DNA of 64,000 bases, from NCBI GenBank assembly GCA_958296115.1, contig OY282442.1:2834943-2898942 (forward strand). Reading direction: 5' to 3'. The notes under the pieces were generated by a model, which saw nothing but the letters and a program-made list of their open reading frames with translations, searched no databases and was not told where the DNA came from. Both the position numbers and the translations under genes were made by a program. Of this stretch, positions 17,155-25,541 are shown piece by piece (position 1 is the first letter of the stretch; each line of letters opens with the position of its first letter). This DNA is from an uncultured Dehalococcoidia bacterium (GTDB lineage: Bacteria; Chloroflexota; Dehalococcoidia; Lucifugimonadales; CAJWER01).

Positions 17155-18027
17155 TCACCGCCAGCGGCGCGGCAGGTCTCGCAGTCCTTCGAAGCCGAGC
17201 TCGGCGCACAGGGATTCGTACTCGGCGCGTCTTGCGCCGAGCCATTCCAGGTCGTCCAGGCCTTCCGTGAGCGGCACGTCTAGGCGGAGGGTCGCCAGGC
17301 GCTTGTACAGCATGGCGTCGGCGCGACGCTCTTCGAGGGCTGCGGACAGGGCCTTCGCGCCGCGGGGGGTTGCCTTCCACTCGGCGGGGTCGCTCGGTAT
17401 CGCCTCGATTCGGCGGCATTCGGCTAGGATGGCGGCGGTGGACCTGGCGCCCCAGCGGGGGATGCCGGGTATGCCGTCGGCGGAGTCTCCGACTAGGGCG
17501 AGGTAGTCGGGGATGGACTCTGGCGCGACGCCGAACTTTTCGCGGACGGCGGCTGGGTCGTATGTTATCTGGCGTCGGCGGTCGAGGCACACGACGCCGT
17601 CTCGCACGAGCTGCATCATGTCCTTGTCGGGCGAGCAGACCACGACCAGCTCTACGCGGGGGTCTTCCGAAAGGCGGGCCGCGGCGGTGGCTATGGCGTC
17701 GTCGGCCTCGAACTCGACCATCGGCCAGGCGACTATGCCGAGGGCATGGGCGGCTCTTTCGGCCAGGTCGAACTGGCTGGCGAGGTCTTCGGGGACGCCC
17801 TCGCCGGTCTTGTAGCCGGCGAACAGGTCGTTGCGAAAGGACTCTATCACGTGGTCGAAGGCGCAGGCGGCGTGGGTCGCGCCCTCTTCGCGCAAGAGGA
17901 CGAGGAGGGTTTGTATCAGGCCGCGGACCGCGCCTACGGGCCTGCCGTCGGGCGCGGCGGCCGGGGGAGCGCCGAAGTAGGACCTGAACAGCTCGTAAGT
18001 GGCATCTACGAGATGGACTTTCGTCAT
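17155..18027 (-). CDS. 5'-3' exonuclease (PolA N-terminal/FEN family)
   Basis: A stand-alone 290-residue flap/5'-3' exonuclease. The acidic metal-binding clusters are in place: LVDATYELFR at the N-terminus, CAFDHVIESFRNDL, EFEADDAIA, VCSPDKDMMQLV, and the helix-hairpin-helix LVGDSADGIPGIPRWG. This matches the 5' nuclease domain of DNA polymerase I without polymerase. Such enzymes remove RNA primers or flaps during replication and repair. The ATG at 18027 lies four bases after the leucine dehydrogenase stop, so the two are probably co-transcribed, although no functional link is evident. Confidence 0.88.
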   Translation of the reverse strand: MTKVHLVDATYELFRSYFGAPPAAAPDGRPVGAVRGLIQTLLVLLREEGATHAACAFDHVIESFRNDLFAGYKTGEGVPEDLASQFDLAERAAHALGIVAWPMVEFEADDAIATAAARLSEDPRVELVVVCSPDKDMMQLVRDGVVCLDRRRQITYDPAAVREKFGVAPESIPDYLALVGDSADGIPGIPRWGARSTAAILAECRRIEAIPSDPAEWKATPRGAKALSAALEERRADAMLYKRLATLRLDVPLTEGLDDLEWLGARRAEYESLCAELGFEGLRDLPRRWR

Positions 18028-18031
18028 CCTG

Positions 18032-19114
18032 TCAGCGCCTCCCGCGCCTGTCCCGGAAGGTCGGCCTGAGGCGGCGCACGGCCTCGAGTCGGCGGGCCGC
18101 GAGGCGGTTGGCGGCTGCGTGGGTCGGGATGTCTTCGGCCTGGGACTCGGCGATGACGCGCTCGGTCGTCTCGTAGATGCGCTCGGTCATCTCGCGGGCC
18201 CGCTCGGCGCGGTACACTCCGCCTATCTCGGCCGCGACGTTTATGACGCCGCCGGCGTTGATTACGAAGTCGGGGGCGTAGAGGATGCCGCGCCGGTGGA
18301 GCTCGTCGCCGTCGGCGTCGTCGAGGAGCTGGTTGTTGGCGCCGCCCGCTACGACCTTGCACTTCAGGCGGGGGATGGTGTCTCGGTTCAGCGCGCCGCC
18401 GAGGGCGCAGGGGGAGAATACGTCGCATTCGACGTCGTATATGTCGGCTGGGGCCACGGTTTGCGCGCCCATCTTGGAGGCGAGCTCGCGGGCGCCGTCG
18501 TGAATGTCGGCGACGACCAGGCGCGCGCCTTCTCGCAGCAGGTGGTCGGCCATTTGCCGGCCGACGTTTCCGAAGCCCTGGACGGCGACGGCTCGGCCCG
18601 CCAGGTCGTCGGAGCCCCAGGCGGCCTTGGCGGCGGCCTTCATGCCGAGATAGACGCCCAGCCCCGTTAGGATGGACGTATCGCCGCTGCCGCCCATGCT
18701 GGTAGGGAGTCCGACCACGTGCGGGGTTTCTTGGGCGACGTGCTCAAGGTCGGCGGGGGTCATGCCGACGTCTTCAGTGGTGATATAGCGTCCGCCGAGG
18801 CTGTCGACGCATCTGCCGAACGCTCGGAGCATGGCCTCGGACTTGTCGGCGCGGGGGTCTGCCCAAATCAGGCCCTTGCCGCCGCCGAGGGGCAGCCCGG
18901 CGACGGCGGACTTGTAGGTCATCGCCCGCGAGAGGCGGAGAACGTCGGTGACGGCGTCCTTCTCGGAGGCGTGGGGCCATATCCTCACGCCGCCGCAGGC
19001 TGGGCCGAGGGTCGTGTCGTGTATGGCGATGAACGCCTTCAGGCCGGCCGCGGGCTCGCTGCACGCGACCAGCAGCTCGTGGCCGTACTCGGTCATGTGG
19101 GCAATGGTTTGCAT
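18032..19114 (-). CDS. Leucine/Glu/Phe/Val dehydrogenase family (leucine dehydrogenase-like)
   Basis: A 360-residue amino acid dehydrogenase that oxidatively deaminates branched-chain or related amino acids with NAD. The catalytic Lys lies in LPLGGGKGLIW, and the Asp-containing TTEDVGM segment follows. The Rossmann loop is QGFGNVGRQ. The N-terminal CGGVRIWPH block is typical of leucine dehydrogenases. GGAGG lies just before the ATG at 19114. The length fits leucine dehydrogenase (about 360) rather than glutamate dehydrogenase (about 420-450). It is followed four bases later by the exonuclease gene. Substrate preference is assigned from length and motifs only. Confidence 0.87.
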   Translation of the reverse strand: MQTIAHMTEYGHELLVACSEPAAGLKAFIAIHDTTLGPACGGVRIWPHASEKDAVTDVLRLSRAMTYKSAVAGLPLGGGKGLIWADPRADKSEAMLRAFGRCVDSLGGRYITTEDVGMTPADLEHVAQETPHVVGLPTSMGGSGDTSILTGLGVYLGMKAAAKAAWGSDDLAGRAVAVQGFGNVGRQMADHLLREGARLVVADIHDGARELASKMGAQTVAPADIYDVECDVFSPCALGGALNRDTIPRLKCKVVAGGANNQLLDDADGDELHRRGILYAPDFVINAGGVINVAAEIGGVYRAERAREMTERIYETTERVIAESQAEDIPTHAAANRLAARRLEAVRRLRPTFRDRRGRR

Positions 19115-19587
19115 CGCGGCCTCCGAGTAAGGGGTACTTCACTATTAAGGTTAGCGCAAATGCGGCCGCGGCGTTAGGATTTGCGGGATGGGGGGGATAG
19201 TGGTGAGTGGTGAGTCGAGATGGGGACGCGCTGAATTGCCCTCGTTCTGGATCTCTGTAGTGGAGGGGATGGGGAGGGCGCTGGCGGGACGCCTGCGGTC
19301 CGGGGATGATGGGGGCGTGTTGAGTTACTCTCACCCCAGCCCTCTCCCGTCGAGGGAGATGGGGGCAAGAGCGGCGCGTTGTTGGCGCCTTCGTCTATGT
19401 TCGTTTCGTCTCGGCCGGCTCCTTTTGCGGGTGAATCGCCCTTATCCTGGCCCTTCTCCCGTCTGGGGAGAGGGGGCAAGGCGGGGAATCGCCCTTGTCT
19501 CCTTGCCCTTTCCCCTAGGGGGAGGGGCGCAGGGCGGGGCGTTTGCCCTCACCCTGGCCCTTTCCCCCGTGAGGGAGAGGGTACTTG

Positions 19588-20028
19588 GCGGGTCTTGCGA
19601 CCCGCGTCCTGTCTACTCCTGGTTCTCCCGCTCTCGCGGGAGATGAGTTTGCCTTGCAAGGCAGTGACTCCGGTACTTGCTTCGAGGATGCCGACGTCGA
19701 TCGCCCGCCGACACTGGGGGTGCAGCCCCTCCTCTAACTTTCCCGGACGGCTGACGGGCCCTTGCGGGACCGCCTGCGTTTCGCGCTTGTTCCTTCCACC
19801 CGCCAAGGCGTCGGGCTGCGCTGGCTACGGTCCTCCCGGTCGTCCGAGAGTCCGCACCTGGAACGGGGGAGGCACATTTAGCGCTGCGTCCTCCTGTCGA
19901 GACGCCGAAACACAGAGCGGCCTTCTCGTACCGCGGGGGCCCCGTCCCAACAACAGCCGCGGCATGAATACCCTGAAGATTTGGTAGAGGTGGCTCTGTG
20001 CCCGTTTGGAGTACGTCCCTTCGGGCCG
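19588..20028 (-). ncRNA. Candidate structured non-coding RNA, copy A
   Basis: Predicted transcript of about 440 nt from the minus-strand promoter at 20064-20035, drawn to end at the last strong hairpin. Stems visible in both copies include a TGGTAGA/TCTACCA closing helix near the 5' end, CCGCGG arms, a GACGCA/TGTGCC stem, CTCTCGG/CCGGGAG, a CCC-GCAA-GGG hairpin, GGGG-CTGCA-CCCC, a 14-bp palindrome TGCCTTGCAAGGCA, CTCCCGC-GAGA-GCGGGAG, and finally GCGGGTC-GCAA-GACCCGC at 19588-19605. Several loops are GNRA tetraloops. I could not match it to RNase P, tmRNA, SRP, 6S or group I/II intron signatures. No T-run follows the last hairpin, so the 3' end is uncertain. Confidence 0.6.
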
Positions 20029-20034
20029 TCTACC

Positions 20035-20064
20035 AGACTAGCACGGCTGTTCTCGCGGTGTCAA
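20035..20064 (-). promoter_or_regulatory. Promoter of the repeated RNA element, copy A
   Basis: On the minus strand TTGACA (20064-20059) and TAGTCT (20040-20035) are separated by 18 bases. The -10 is preceded by TGC, as in an extended -10. Directly upstream, at about 20065-20096, stand three AAATTGCCC-type 10-bp repeats that abut the -35. Copy B has the same layout with TATTCT as its -10. Confidence 0.6.
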
Positions 20065-20222
20065 GGGGCAATTTGGGGCAATTTGAGGGCAATTTTCGGG
20101 GGAGGCCGGGGAATCACCCTCACCCCGGCCCTCTCCCATCGAGGGAGAGGGGACAGGACGGGGAGGGAGAGGGGATTAGGCCGGGGATGCTGGCGGGGGC
20201 GATTGGTCAACGAGGGTGTGTG

Positions 20223-20251
20223 TTGACTTGTAGTCGAGATACGGGTATAGA
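20223..20251 (+). promoter_or_regulatory. Predicted promoter of the hsd operon
   Basis: TTGACT (20223-20228) and TATAGA (20246-20251) are separated by 17 bases, about 105 bases upstream of the hsdM ATG. The predicted start is near 20258. No other gene lies between, so it probably drives hsdM-hsdS-DUF3644. Confidence 0.6.
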
Positions 20252-20356
20252 TACACTGTGACGCCTGTAGCGCCGGGGTCGGCGCGAGAGGCTCTGAGGT
20301 TCGATAATTCACCACGTCGGCCCTTGGGACGGGCCGGCAGCCCCAAGGAGGGGTTG

Positions 20357-21883
20357 ATGCCGCTCAGCAGCCAGGAGCTCAAGTCCAAGTTGTGGCAGGC
20401 GGCCGACATTCTGCGCGGCCAGATAGACGCAGCCGACTACAAGAACTACATCTTCTCGATTCTCTTTCTGAAACGGCTTTCGGACCGCTTCGACGAGGAG
20501 GTGGAGAGCGCCGTGGCGGATGGCGTCGACCGCGACGCGGCGCTCAATGACCGGGACGAGCACGAGCTCTTCGTCCCGAAGGCGGCCCGTTGGAGCTCCC
20601 TTGCCAGCACCTATATGAACTTGGGCGAGACGCTCAACGTTGCCAGCCACAAAGTCGAGGAGTACAACGCTCCAAAGCTGGACGGGGTGCTGACGGGCGC
20701 CAACTGGAACGACGAGTCCAAGCTGGGCAGCCCCGCCAACCGCGAGCGCATCATCCGCAGCCTGCTCAACCACTTCGACGGGCTGGACCTGAGCGACGAG
20801 AACTTGCGGGAGGACGCGGCGGGCGGCGGCAACGTGTTGGGGGACGCCTACGAGTACCTGATCAACAGGTTCGCGGACGACGCGGGGAAGAAGGGCGGCG
20901 AGTTCTACACGCCGCGCCCGGTAGTGCGCCTCATCATCGAACTGCTCGAGCCGCGCAAGGGGATGCGCGTCTGCGACCCCACGGCGGGCTCCGGCGGGAT
21001 GCTCATCTACACCGCGCAGTACGTGCAGGAGCGGGACGGCGACGGGTTCAACCTGATACTGCACGGACAGGAGCGCAACCTGGGCACGCTGGCCGCCGGC
21101 AAGCTCAACCTGCTGCTGCATGGCTTGTCCTCCGCGCGGCTGGAGGCGGGCGACGTCATCGCCGAGCCGGGCCTGGTGGACCGGACGGGGCGGCTCCTCT
21201 CCTACGACCGTGTGATAGCCAATCCGCCCTTCAGCCTCAAGAACTGGGGGCACGACTTCGCGCCGAACGACCCGCACCACCGCTTCGACCGCTACGGGGC
21301 CATCCCGCCCAAGACTAGGGGCGACCTCGCCTTCCTGCTGCACATGCTGAGCGTAACCAACTCACAGGGGATGGTCGGGGTGGTGATGCCTCACGGCGTG
21401 CTGTTCCGGGGCGGCGCGGAGGGAACGATACGGCGGGGCATCGTGGAGGCCGACCTGTTCGAGGCGGTCATAGGCCTGGCGCCCAACCTCTTCTCGGGCG
21501 CGAGCATCCCGGTCGCCATCTGCGTGCTGAACAGGGCCAAGCCCGCCGAGCGGCGGGGCAAGACGTTGTTCGTGGACGCGGCCCAGGAGGGTTGCTTTCG
21601 GCAGGGCAAGGCGCGGAACTTCCTGGACCCGGAGCACATCGGCAGGATAGTCGAGGCGCACCGCGCCTTCGAGGACGTGGAGCACTTCGCGCACGTGGCG
21701 GACCTGGAGGAGATTCGGGCGAACGACTTCAACCTGAACATCAGCCGCTACGTGGACACGACCGAGCCGGTGGAGGCGGTGAGCGTCGAGGACGCCCTGT
21801 CGCAGATGCGGGACGCCGAGCGTCGGCGGGACGAGGCCGCAGCGAAGATGGGCAAGCTGCTGGCGGAGCTGGGCTACGCCTGA
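20357..21883 (+). CDS. hsdM: Type I restriction-modification system, DNA methyltransferase subunit
   Basis: HsdM transfers a methyl group from S-adenosylmethionine to adenine N6 within the HsdM/HsdS/HsdR complex. The N-terminal helical domain (LKSKLWQAADILRGQIDAAD) is followed by GEFYTPRPVVRLI, the SAM-binding DPTAGSGGML (about 207-216) and the catalytic NPPF (about 289-292). The ATG at 20357 has AAGGAGGGG just upstream and is preferred to an earlier in-frame start at 20258. The length of 508 residues is normal. It is the first gene of the restriction operon; hsdS begins 18 bases after its stop. Confidence 0.96.
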   Translation: MPLSSQELKSKLWQAADILRGQIDAADYKNYIFSILFLKRLSDRFDEEVESAVADGVDRDAALNDRDEHELFVPKAARWSSLASTYMNLGETLNVASHKVEEYNAPKLDGVLTGANWNDESKLGSPANRERIIRSLLNHFDGLDLSDENLREDAAGGGNVLGDAYEYLINRFADDAGKKGGEFYTPRPVVRLIIELLEPRKGMRVCDPTAGSGGMLIYTAQYVQERDGDGFNLILHGQERNLGTLAAGKLNLLLHGLSSARLEAGDVIAEPGLVDRTGRLLSYDRVIANPPFSLKNWGHDFAPNDPHHRFDRYGAIPPKTRGDLAFLLHMLSVTNSQGMVGVVMPHGVLFRGGAEGTIRRGIVEADLFEAVIGLAPNLFSGASIPVAICVLNRAKPAERRGKTLFVDAAQEGCFRQGKARNFLDPEHIGRIVEAHRAFEDVEHFAHVADLEEIRANDFNLNISRYVDTTEPVEAVSVEDALSQMRDAERRRDEAAAKMGKLLAELGYA

Positions 21884-21901
21884 TAGGATTGCAGGAGAGT
21901 G

Positions 21902-23176
21902 ATGCCGACGATACTGAGAGAGGGCAACGGGGGGCTGATGGCTGGCAAGACGCAGATACCCAAAGGCTGGCGGATGGTGCGCTTGGGGGATGTGGCGGAT
22001 GTGGTGACTGGAAGCACACCTCCACGTAAAGTGCGCGACTATTACGGCGAACAGACTCCATGGGTAAAGCCGTCGGATCTTGCAGCAAGTCGTCTCGTGT
22101 CCACTTCAGAAGAATACTTGTCTGAAGCTGGCGTAGCGGTCTCAAGGCTATTACCCCAAAATGCTGTGCTGGTTTCCTGTATTGGAACTATAGGTGAAGT
22201 TGCCATAGCGAAACTTCCACTGTGTTCTAATCAGCAAATTAACGCTCTGATACCCGGCGACGCAACTTTGCCGTCATTTCTCTATTGGGTATGCCTCGCT
22301 CGGTCAAGCTACTTACAGACTATCGCGTCTAAAACGGCAGTTCCAATTTTGAACAAAAGCGCATTTTCTAGCGTGTCCATCCTCCTCCCACCCATGGCGG
22401 AGCAGCGGGCCATCGCCGCAACGCTGGACTCCATTGACGAGGCGATCGAGGGCGTCGAGGGGGTCATCGCCGCCGCGGAGAGCCTGCGCGACGCTCTGCT
22501 CCACGAGCTGCTCACCCGCGGCATACCCGGCCGGCACAGCGAGTGGCGGGACGCGCCGGGCGTGGGCACGATTCCGGCGGAGTGGGAGGTGGCGCGGCTG
22601 GGGGATGTGGCGGATTTCCAGCAGGGCGGCACTCCTCGCAAGAGCCAGCCTGAGTATTGGGACGGCGACATCCCATTCGTCACCGGTGCAGACTTGAGAG
22701 ACTTCAGAATCAGCCGGGATAATGCTCGCTCGTTCCTCACTGATAAAGGACTGAATTCGGGCACCACGGTGATTTGTGAACCGGGCGATTTGCTACTGGC
22801 AACAAGGACACGGGTGGGATTAGTAGGCATAGCAAACGAGACGATGGGGGCAAGCCAAGACATCACGTTGTTAACGGCGAACGGCTTGGCCGACCAATCT
22901 TACCTGTGCAGGGTCTTGAAGAGTCAAGCTGCTGTGTTGCAACAGAGAGCCAGGGGAACAACTATCCAAGGAATCTCGAGGGAAGACGTTGCCTCTCTCC
23001 CTATCCTCCTCCCACCCATGGCGGAGCAGCAGGCCATCGCCGCAGCGCTGGACGGGGTGGACGAGGCGATAGAGAGTAGCCGGGGGGAGCGGGATGCGCT
23101 ACAATGTTCGAAAGCGTCAGTGTCGGACGCGCTGCTGACGGGGCGTGTGCGGGCGATTGTGGGAGCTAATACTTAG
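21902..23176 (+). CDS. hsdS: Type I restriction-modification system, specificity subunit
   Basis: HsdS provides DNA target recognition. The protein of about 424 residues has two target-recognition domains. Each opens with a VRLGDVAD/ARLGDVAD block and ends with a conserved ILLPPMAEQ.AIAA.LD..DEAIE helix, so the two halves are internal repeats. At DNA level 22379-22445 and 23003-23069 are nearly identical. The recognition domains themselves are visibly lower in G+C than the flanking conserved helices and than hsdM. This is common where recognition domains are exchanged between strains. AGGAG lies four bases before the ATG; a GTG one codon earlier is also possible. Confidence 0.94.
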   Translation: MPTILREGNGGLMAGKTQIPKGWRMVRLGDVADVVTGSTPPRKVRDYYGEQTPWVKPSDLAASRLVSTSEEYLSEAGVAVSRLLPQNAVLVSCIGTIGEVAIAKLPLCSNQQINALIPGDATLPSFLYWVCLARSSYLQTIASKTAVPILNKSAFSSVSILLPPMAEQRAIAATLDSIDEAIEGVEGVIAAAESLRDALLHELLTRGIPGRHSEWRDAPGVGTIPAEWEVARLGDVADFQQGGTPRKSQPEYWDGDIPFVTGADLRDFRISRDNARSFLTDKGLNSGTTVICEPGDLLLATRTRVGLVGIANETMGASQDITLLTANGLADQSYLCRVLKSQAAVLQQRARGTTIQGISREDVASLPILLPPMAEQQAIAAALDGVDEAIESSRGERDALQCSKASVSDALLTGRVRAIVGANT

Positions 23177-23177
23177 G

Positions 23178-24119
23178 ATGGCCAGGCCCAAACGCGAAAT
23201 CAGGATGTCTCGCTGTGCTGGCGCGGCGATGCTCGCGGCTATAGAGGTGTATAACAAGCCAACCGTTGAGTATCGAGAGCAGACCTTTGCCATTCTGGCA
23301 ACCAATGCATGGGAGATTATTTTGAAGGCACGCTTGGTGCAACAGGCTGGAGGCAAGTCATACGTCATCTATCAGAGGAAGAAAAAGTCTCGGCGCTACG
23401 TCCGAGATGATACTGGTGAACCGATAACCATCAATCTAAGAGAGGCTCTTGGACGCACTGCTCCCCCAACTGAAGTTGCGGACAATATCCGTGGCCTCAT
23501 GGCTATACGGAACGAAGCCACACATATGGGTATGCTGACTCCAGAGTTGAGGCAGAAGATTCTATGGTTTGGCACAGCTAGTGTTCGGAATTTTGTCAAG
23601 CTCTCTGCCAAGTGGTTCGGGGAAAACATCGAGACGCCGTACTTGTTGCCCGTCGGATTCATTGGGCAGGCGGCCGTGGCCAAGGGCATATCTCCAAAGC
23701 CTCAGAAGGAGTTGCTAAAAGTACTTGACACCTTGTCGCGTTCTTCAAATGGCAAAGGCGATTCAGACTACTCTGTAGCCGTGCACGTACAAATCGAACT
23801 TAATAGAGGGATCTCCGGTGGAGGGAGCATCGGGCTAACGAACGACCCATCTGCTCCGACTGTACATGTGAGCGATGATGAGGCGCTAGAGCGTTTCCCA
23901 TGTACATATACTGAAATTGTCTCCATATGTAAGAAACGATACCCGACATTCAAACAAAATCGGCAGTTCCACCAAATAATGGAACCAATAAAGGCTGATG
24001 TCGAATGTGCGCACGAAAGAAAACTCGACCCGAAGAGTTCAAAGAGCGCTAAGAAAGTCTTCTACAACCGGGAGGCAACTCTCGCCAGATTAGACCGTGA
24101 GTACAACAATGCAACATAA
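23178..24119 (+). CDS. DUF3644 domain-containing protein
   Basis: A 313-residue protein that resembles the DUF3644 family, often encoded in restriction-modification and other defence loci; its activity is not established. It starts one base after the hsdS stop, so translation is probably coupled. The segments LAAIEVYNKPTVEYREQTFAI-like (about residues 17-37) and IRNEATHMG (a helical R-x4-H-like stretch) are visible. The R-N-E-A-T-H order resembles a HEPN R-x4-H ribonuclease motif, which would suit a toxin or nuclease role (inference). Codon use is lower in G+C than hsdM and hsdR. Its last 11 bases overlap the remnant hsdR start at 24109. Confidence 0.75.
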   Translation: MARPKREIRMSRCAGAAMLAAIEVYNKPTVEYREQTFAILATNAWEIILKARLVQQAGGKSYVIYQRKKKSRRYVRDDTGEPITINLREALGRTAPPTEVADNIRGLMAIRNEATHMGMLTPELRQKILWFGTASVRNFVKLSAKWFGENIETPYLLPVGFIGQAAVAKGISPKPQKELLKVLDTLSRSSNGKGDSDYSVAVHVQIELNRGISGGGSIGLTNDPSAPTVHVSDDEALERFPCTYTEIVSICKKRYPTFKQNRQFHQIMEPIKADVECAHERKLDPKSSKSAKKVFYNREATLARLDREYNNAT

Positions 24120-24252
24120 GCTCAACGAATACAACCACGCGGAGGAGCCTGCCCGGTCGCTGTTAGAGAGGTTGGGATGGAGTTACGCATCCCGCGAGGC
24201 TCTGGCGGCGGAGCGCGGGACAGGTGCGGGCGGCGCGGGCTTGATGGTATAA
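24109..24252 (+). pseudogene. Truncated 5' fragment of hsdR (original start site)
   Basis: A 47-codon frame beginning ATG at 24109, overlapping the DUF3644 stop. It encodes LNEYNHAEEPARSLLERLGW and continues to AAERG, the same as the N-terminus of the intact hsdR at 25721. It then diverges into GTGAGGAGLMV and stops. The ATG overlapping DUF3644 is a typical operon junction, so this is probably where hsdR began before a 1.5-kb segment was inserted. Whether the short peptide is made is unknown. Confidence 0.75.
24118..24219 (+). repeat. 102-bp direct repeat of hsdR 5' end, left copy
   Basis: This stretch matches 25736-25837 with three mismatches in 102 bases. The two copies flank about 1.5 kb carrying an unknown gene and a PIN-domain gene. 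The few differences indicate a fairly recent duplication. Confidence 0.9.
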
Positions 24253-24283
24253 TTCGTTCCTATCGGTTAGGGGGGCCGACCGC

Positions 24284-25066
24284 ATGGCAGATGGATTGAC
24301 GTTTGTTATCAACCCGGCGGCTGAGCGTACGCCCATCGCCTTGCTGGAAAAGTCGTTGGTCGACATCAGGCGGCTGCTCCGTCACGTGGGTGAAGCCATG
24401 TACGGACCCAGCGATCAGATCCAGTGGGTGGTGAGCGAGTTGAGATCCAGCGCTCCCACCATAACCCTCCAACCCGAGCGCGGCGACGGACGGGCTGTCG
24501 AAGCGGTGGGCTATGGAATGCGCGTTATTACGGCTGGGACTGACGAGCCCCCGCAATACTTCACCGAGCAGGCGCTCGAAGACGTCAAGAAGATGAGGCG
24601 GCTGTTCAGAGGCAAGGCGAGCGCCGAGTCTATCTTCGTCCTGACGAACGGCGAGCGAAGCGCCGTCATTGAAGAGGATATCTCGGATAAGGTGAGCCGA
24701 ATTCTTACCGCCGGCTACCACAACCTGGGCTCGCTGGAAGGAAGGATGGACGCTATCAACGTCCACGGTTCTCCTGCGGTTACTATCTGGGACAGAGTTA
24801 CCGGCGCGCCCGTCCGCTGCCGTCTTCCGGAAGGCGAAGAGTGGATAACTCGCGCAAAGGACCTGCTCCGAAAGAGGGTCCTGGTTGCGGGCGACGTCCA
24901 CTACTTCGTCAACGGCGCTCCACGGTCGATTCTCGACGTGACGGACCTGGAGGACGCCAGCCCTGATCCGAGTCTGCCGCGCGCAGAATTCGGCTCCATA
25001 CCCGACAAGCGGGTTCTCGAGGTGGGCGCGGCGGAATGGCTGAAGTCGGTCAGAGGGATAAGCTAA
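24284..25066 (+). CDS. Hypothetical protein paired with a PIN-domain gene
   Basis: A 260-residue soluble protein that I do not recognise. It is acidic, with regular helix-forming stretches at about 20-50 (LLEKSLVDIRRLLRHVGEAM) and about 95-125, and beta-rich segments later. No signal peptide, membrane helix or obvious DNA-binding motif is seen. It has its own likely extended -10 (TGG-TATAAT, 24248-24253) about 30 bases upstream. It ends 10 bases before the PIN gene. That spacing suggests a partner or antitoxin-like role, but the size is larger than classical VapB antitoxins. It sits inside the segment that interrupts the hsd operon. Confidence 0.6.
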   Translation: MADGLTFVINPAAERTPIALLEKSLVDIRRLLRHVGEAMYGPSDQIQWVVSELRSSAPTITLQPERGDGRAVEAVGYGMRVITAGTDEPPQYFTEQALEDVKKMRRLFRGKASAESIFVLTNGERSAVIEEDISDKVSRILTAGYHNLGSLEGRMDAINVHGSPAVTIWDRVTGAPVRCRLPEGEEWITRAKDLLRKRVLVAGDVHYFVNGAPRSILDVTDLEDASPDPSLPRAEFGSIPDKRVLEVGAAEWLKSVRGIS

Positions 25067-25076
25067 GGGAATAGAC

Positions 25077-25541
25077 ATGCCCACCCCGCGCCGTCTCTGG
25101 GACTCATGCACCATCATAGGCTACCTCGCAGGCAGTCCAGCGGTGGGCGAGACATGCTCGCAAATCATAGAGCAGGCCGAACGTGGAGAACTCGCTATTG
25201 TCGTATCGGCAATGGCAATGATCGAGGTTGCCTACCTGGAGGGTATGGACGATCAGGAGTCCGAACGGAAGATACGGGAGTTCTTTGGCCGCGACTACAT
25301 AATCCCCGTCGCCGTTGACGTGCGGGTAGCTTCGGATACTAGGGGCTTGGTTAGAAAGTATCGGTCTGGACCGAAGAGGATAAAGCCTCCCGACGCGACG
25401 CATCTGGCAACGGCTATCCTGTTGGACATACCAGTGATCGAAACGACGGATCAAGACCTCTTACGATTCAATGGGCATAAAGGGGTTACAATCCGCCGCC
25501 CCCTTTACGAAGGGCCTGGACGCCTGCCCGGTATGAACTAG
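25077..25541 (+). CDS. PIN-domain protein (VapC-like putative RNase)
   Basis: A 154-residue PIN domain. The four expected acidic residues are present: Asp9 (LWDSCTIIGYL), Glu50 (MIEVAYL), Asp106 (PPDATHLATA) and Asp125 (ETTDQDLL). PIN domains bind Mg/Mn and cleave RNA. In VapBC modules they are toxins neutralised by the upstream gene product. Here the upstream partner is an unfamiliar 260-residue protein. It is transcribed rightward within the insertion between the truncated and intact hsdR starts, so it may be a stabilising or defence add-on to the restriction operon (inference). Confidence 0.82.
   Translation: MPTPRRLWDSCTIIGYLAGSPAVGETCSQIIEQAERGELAIVVSAMAMIEVAYLEGMDDQESERKIREFFGRDYIIPVAVDVRVASDTRGLVRKYRSGPKRIKPPDATHLATAILLDIPVIETTDQDLLRFNGHKGVTIRRPLYEGPGRLPGMN

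Larger units (their letters stand above)
19388..20098 (-). repeat. Two-copy inverted element, copy A
   Basis: This non-coding block has a second copy, in opposite orientation, at 45797-46478. Read on the minus strand both copies share, in order: three 10-bp AAATTGCCCC-like iterons, a TTGACA promoter, about 440 bases of structured RNA-like sequence, REP-like palindromes, and a tail ending GAACATAGACGAAGG. The 3' half of the RNA part is almost identical between copies. The 5' part differs at scattered sites. I found no terminal inverted repeats or target duplication. The open frames inside it (for example 19549-19806 minus) overlap hairpins and are probably not proteins. Confidence 0.8.
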
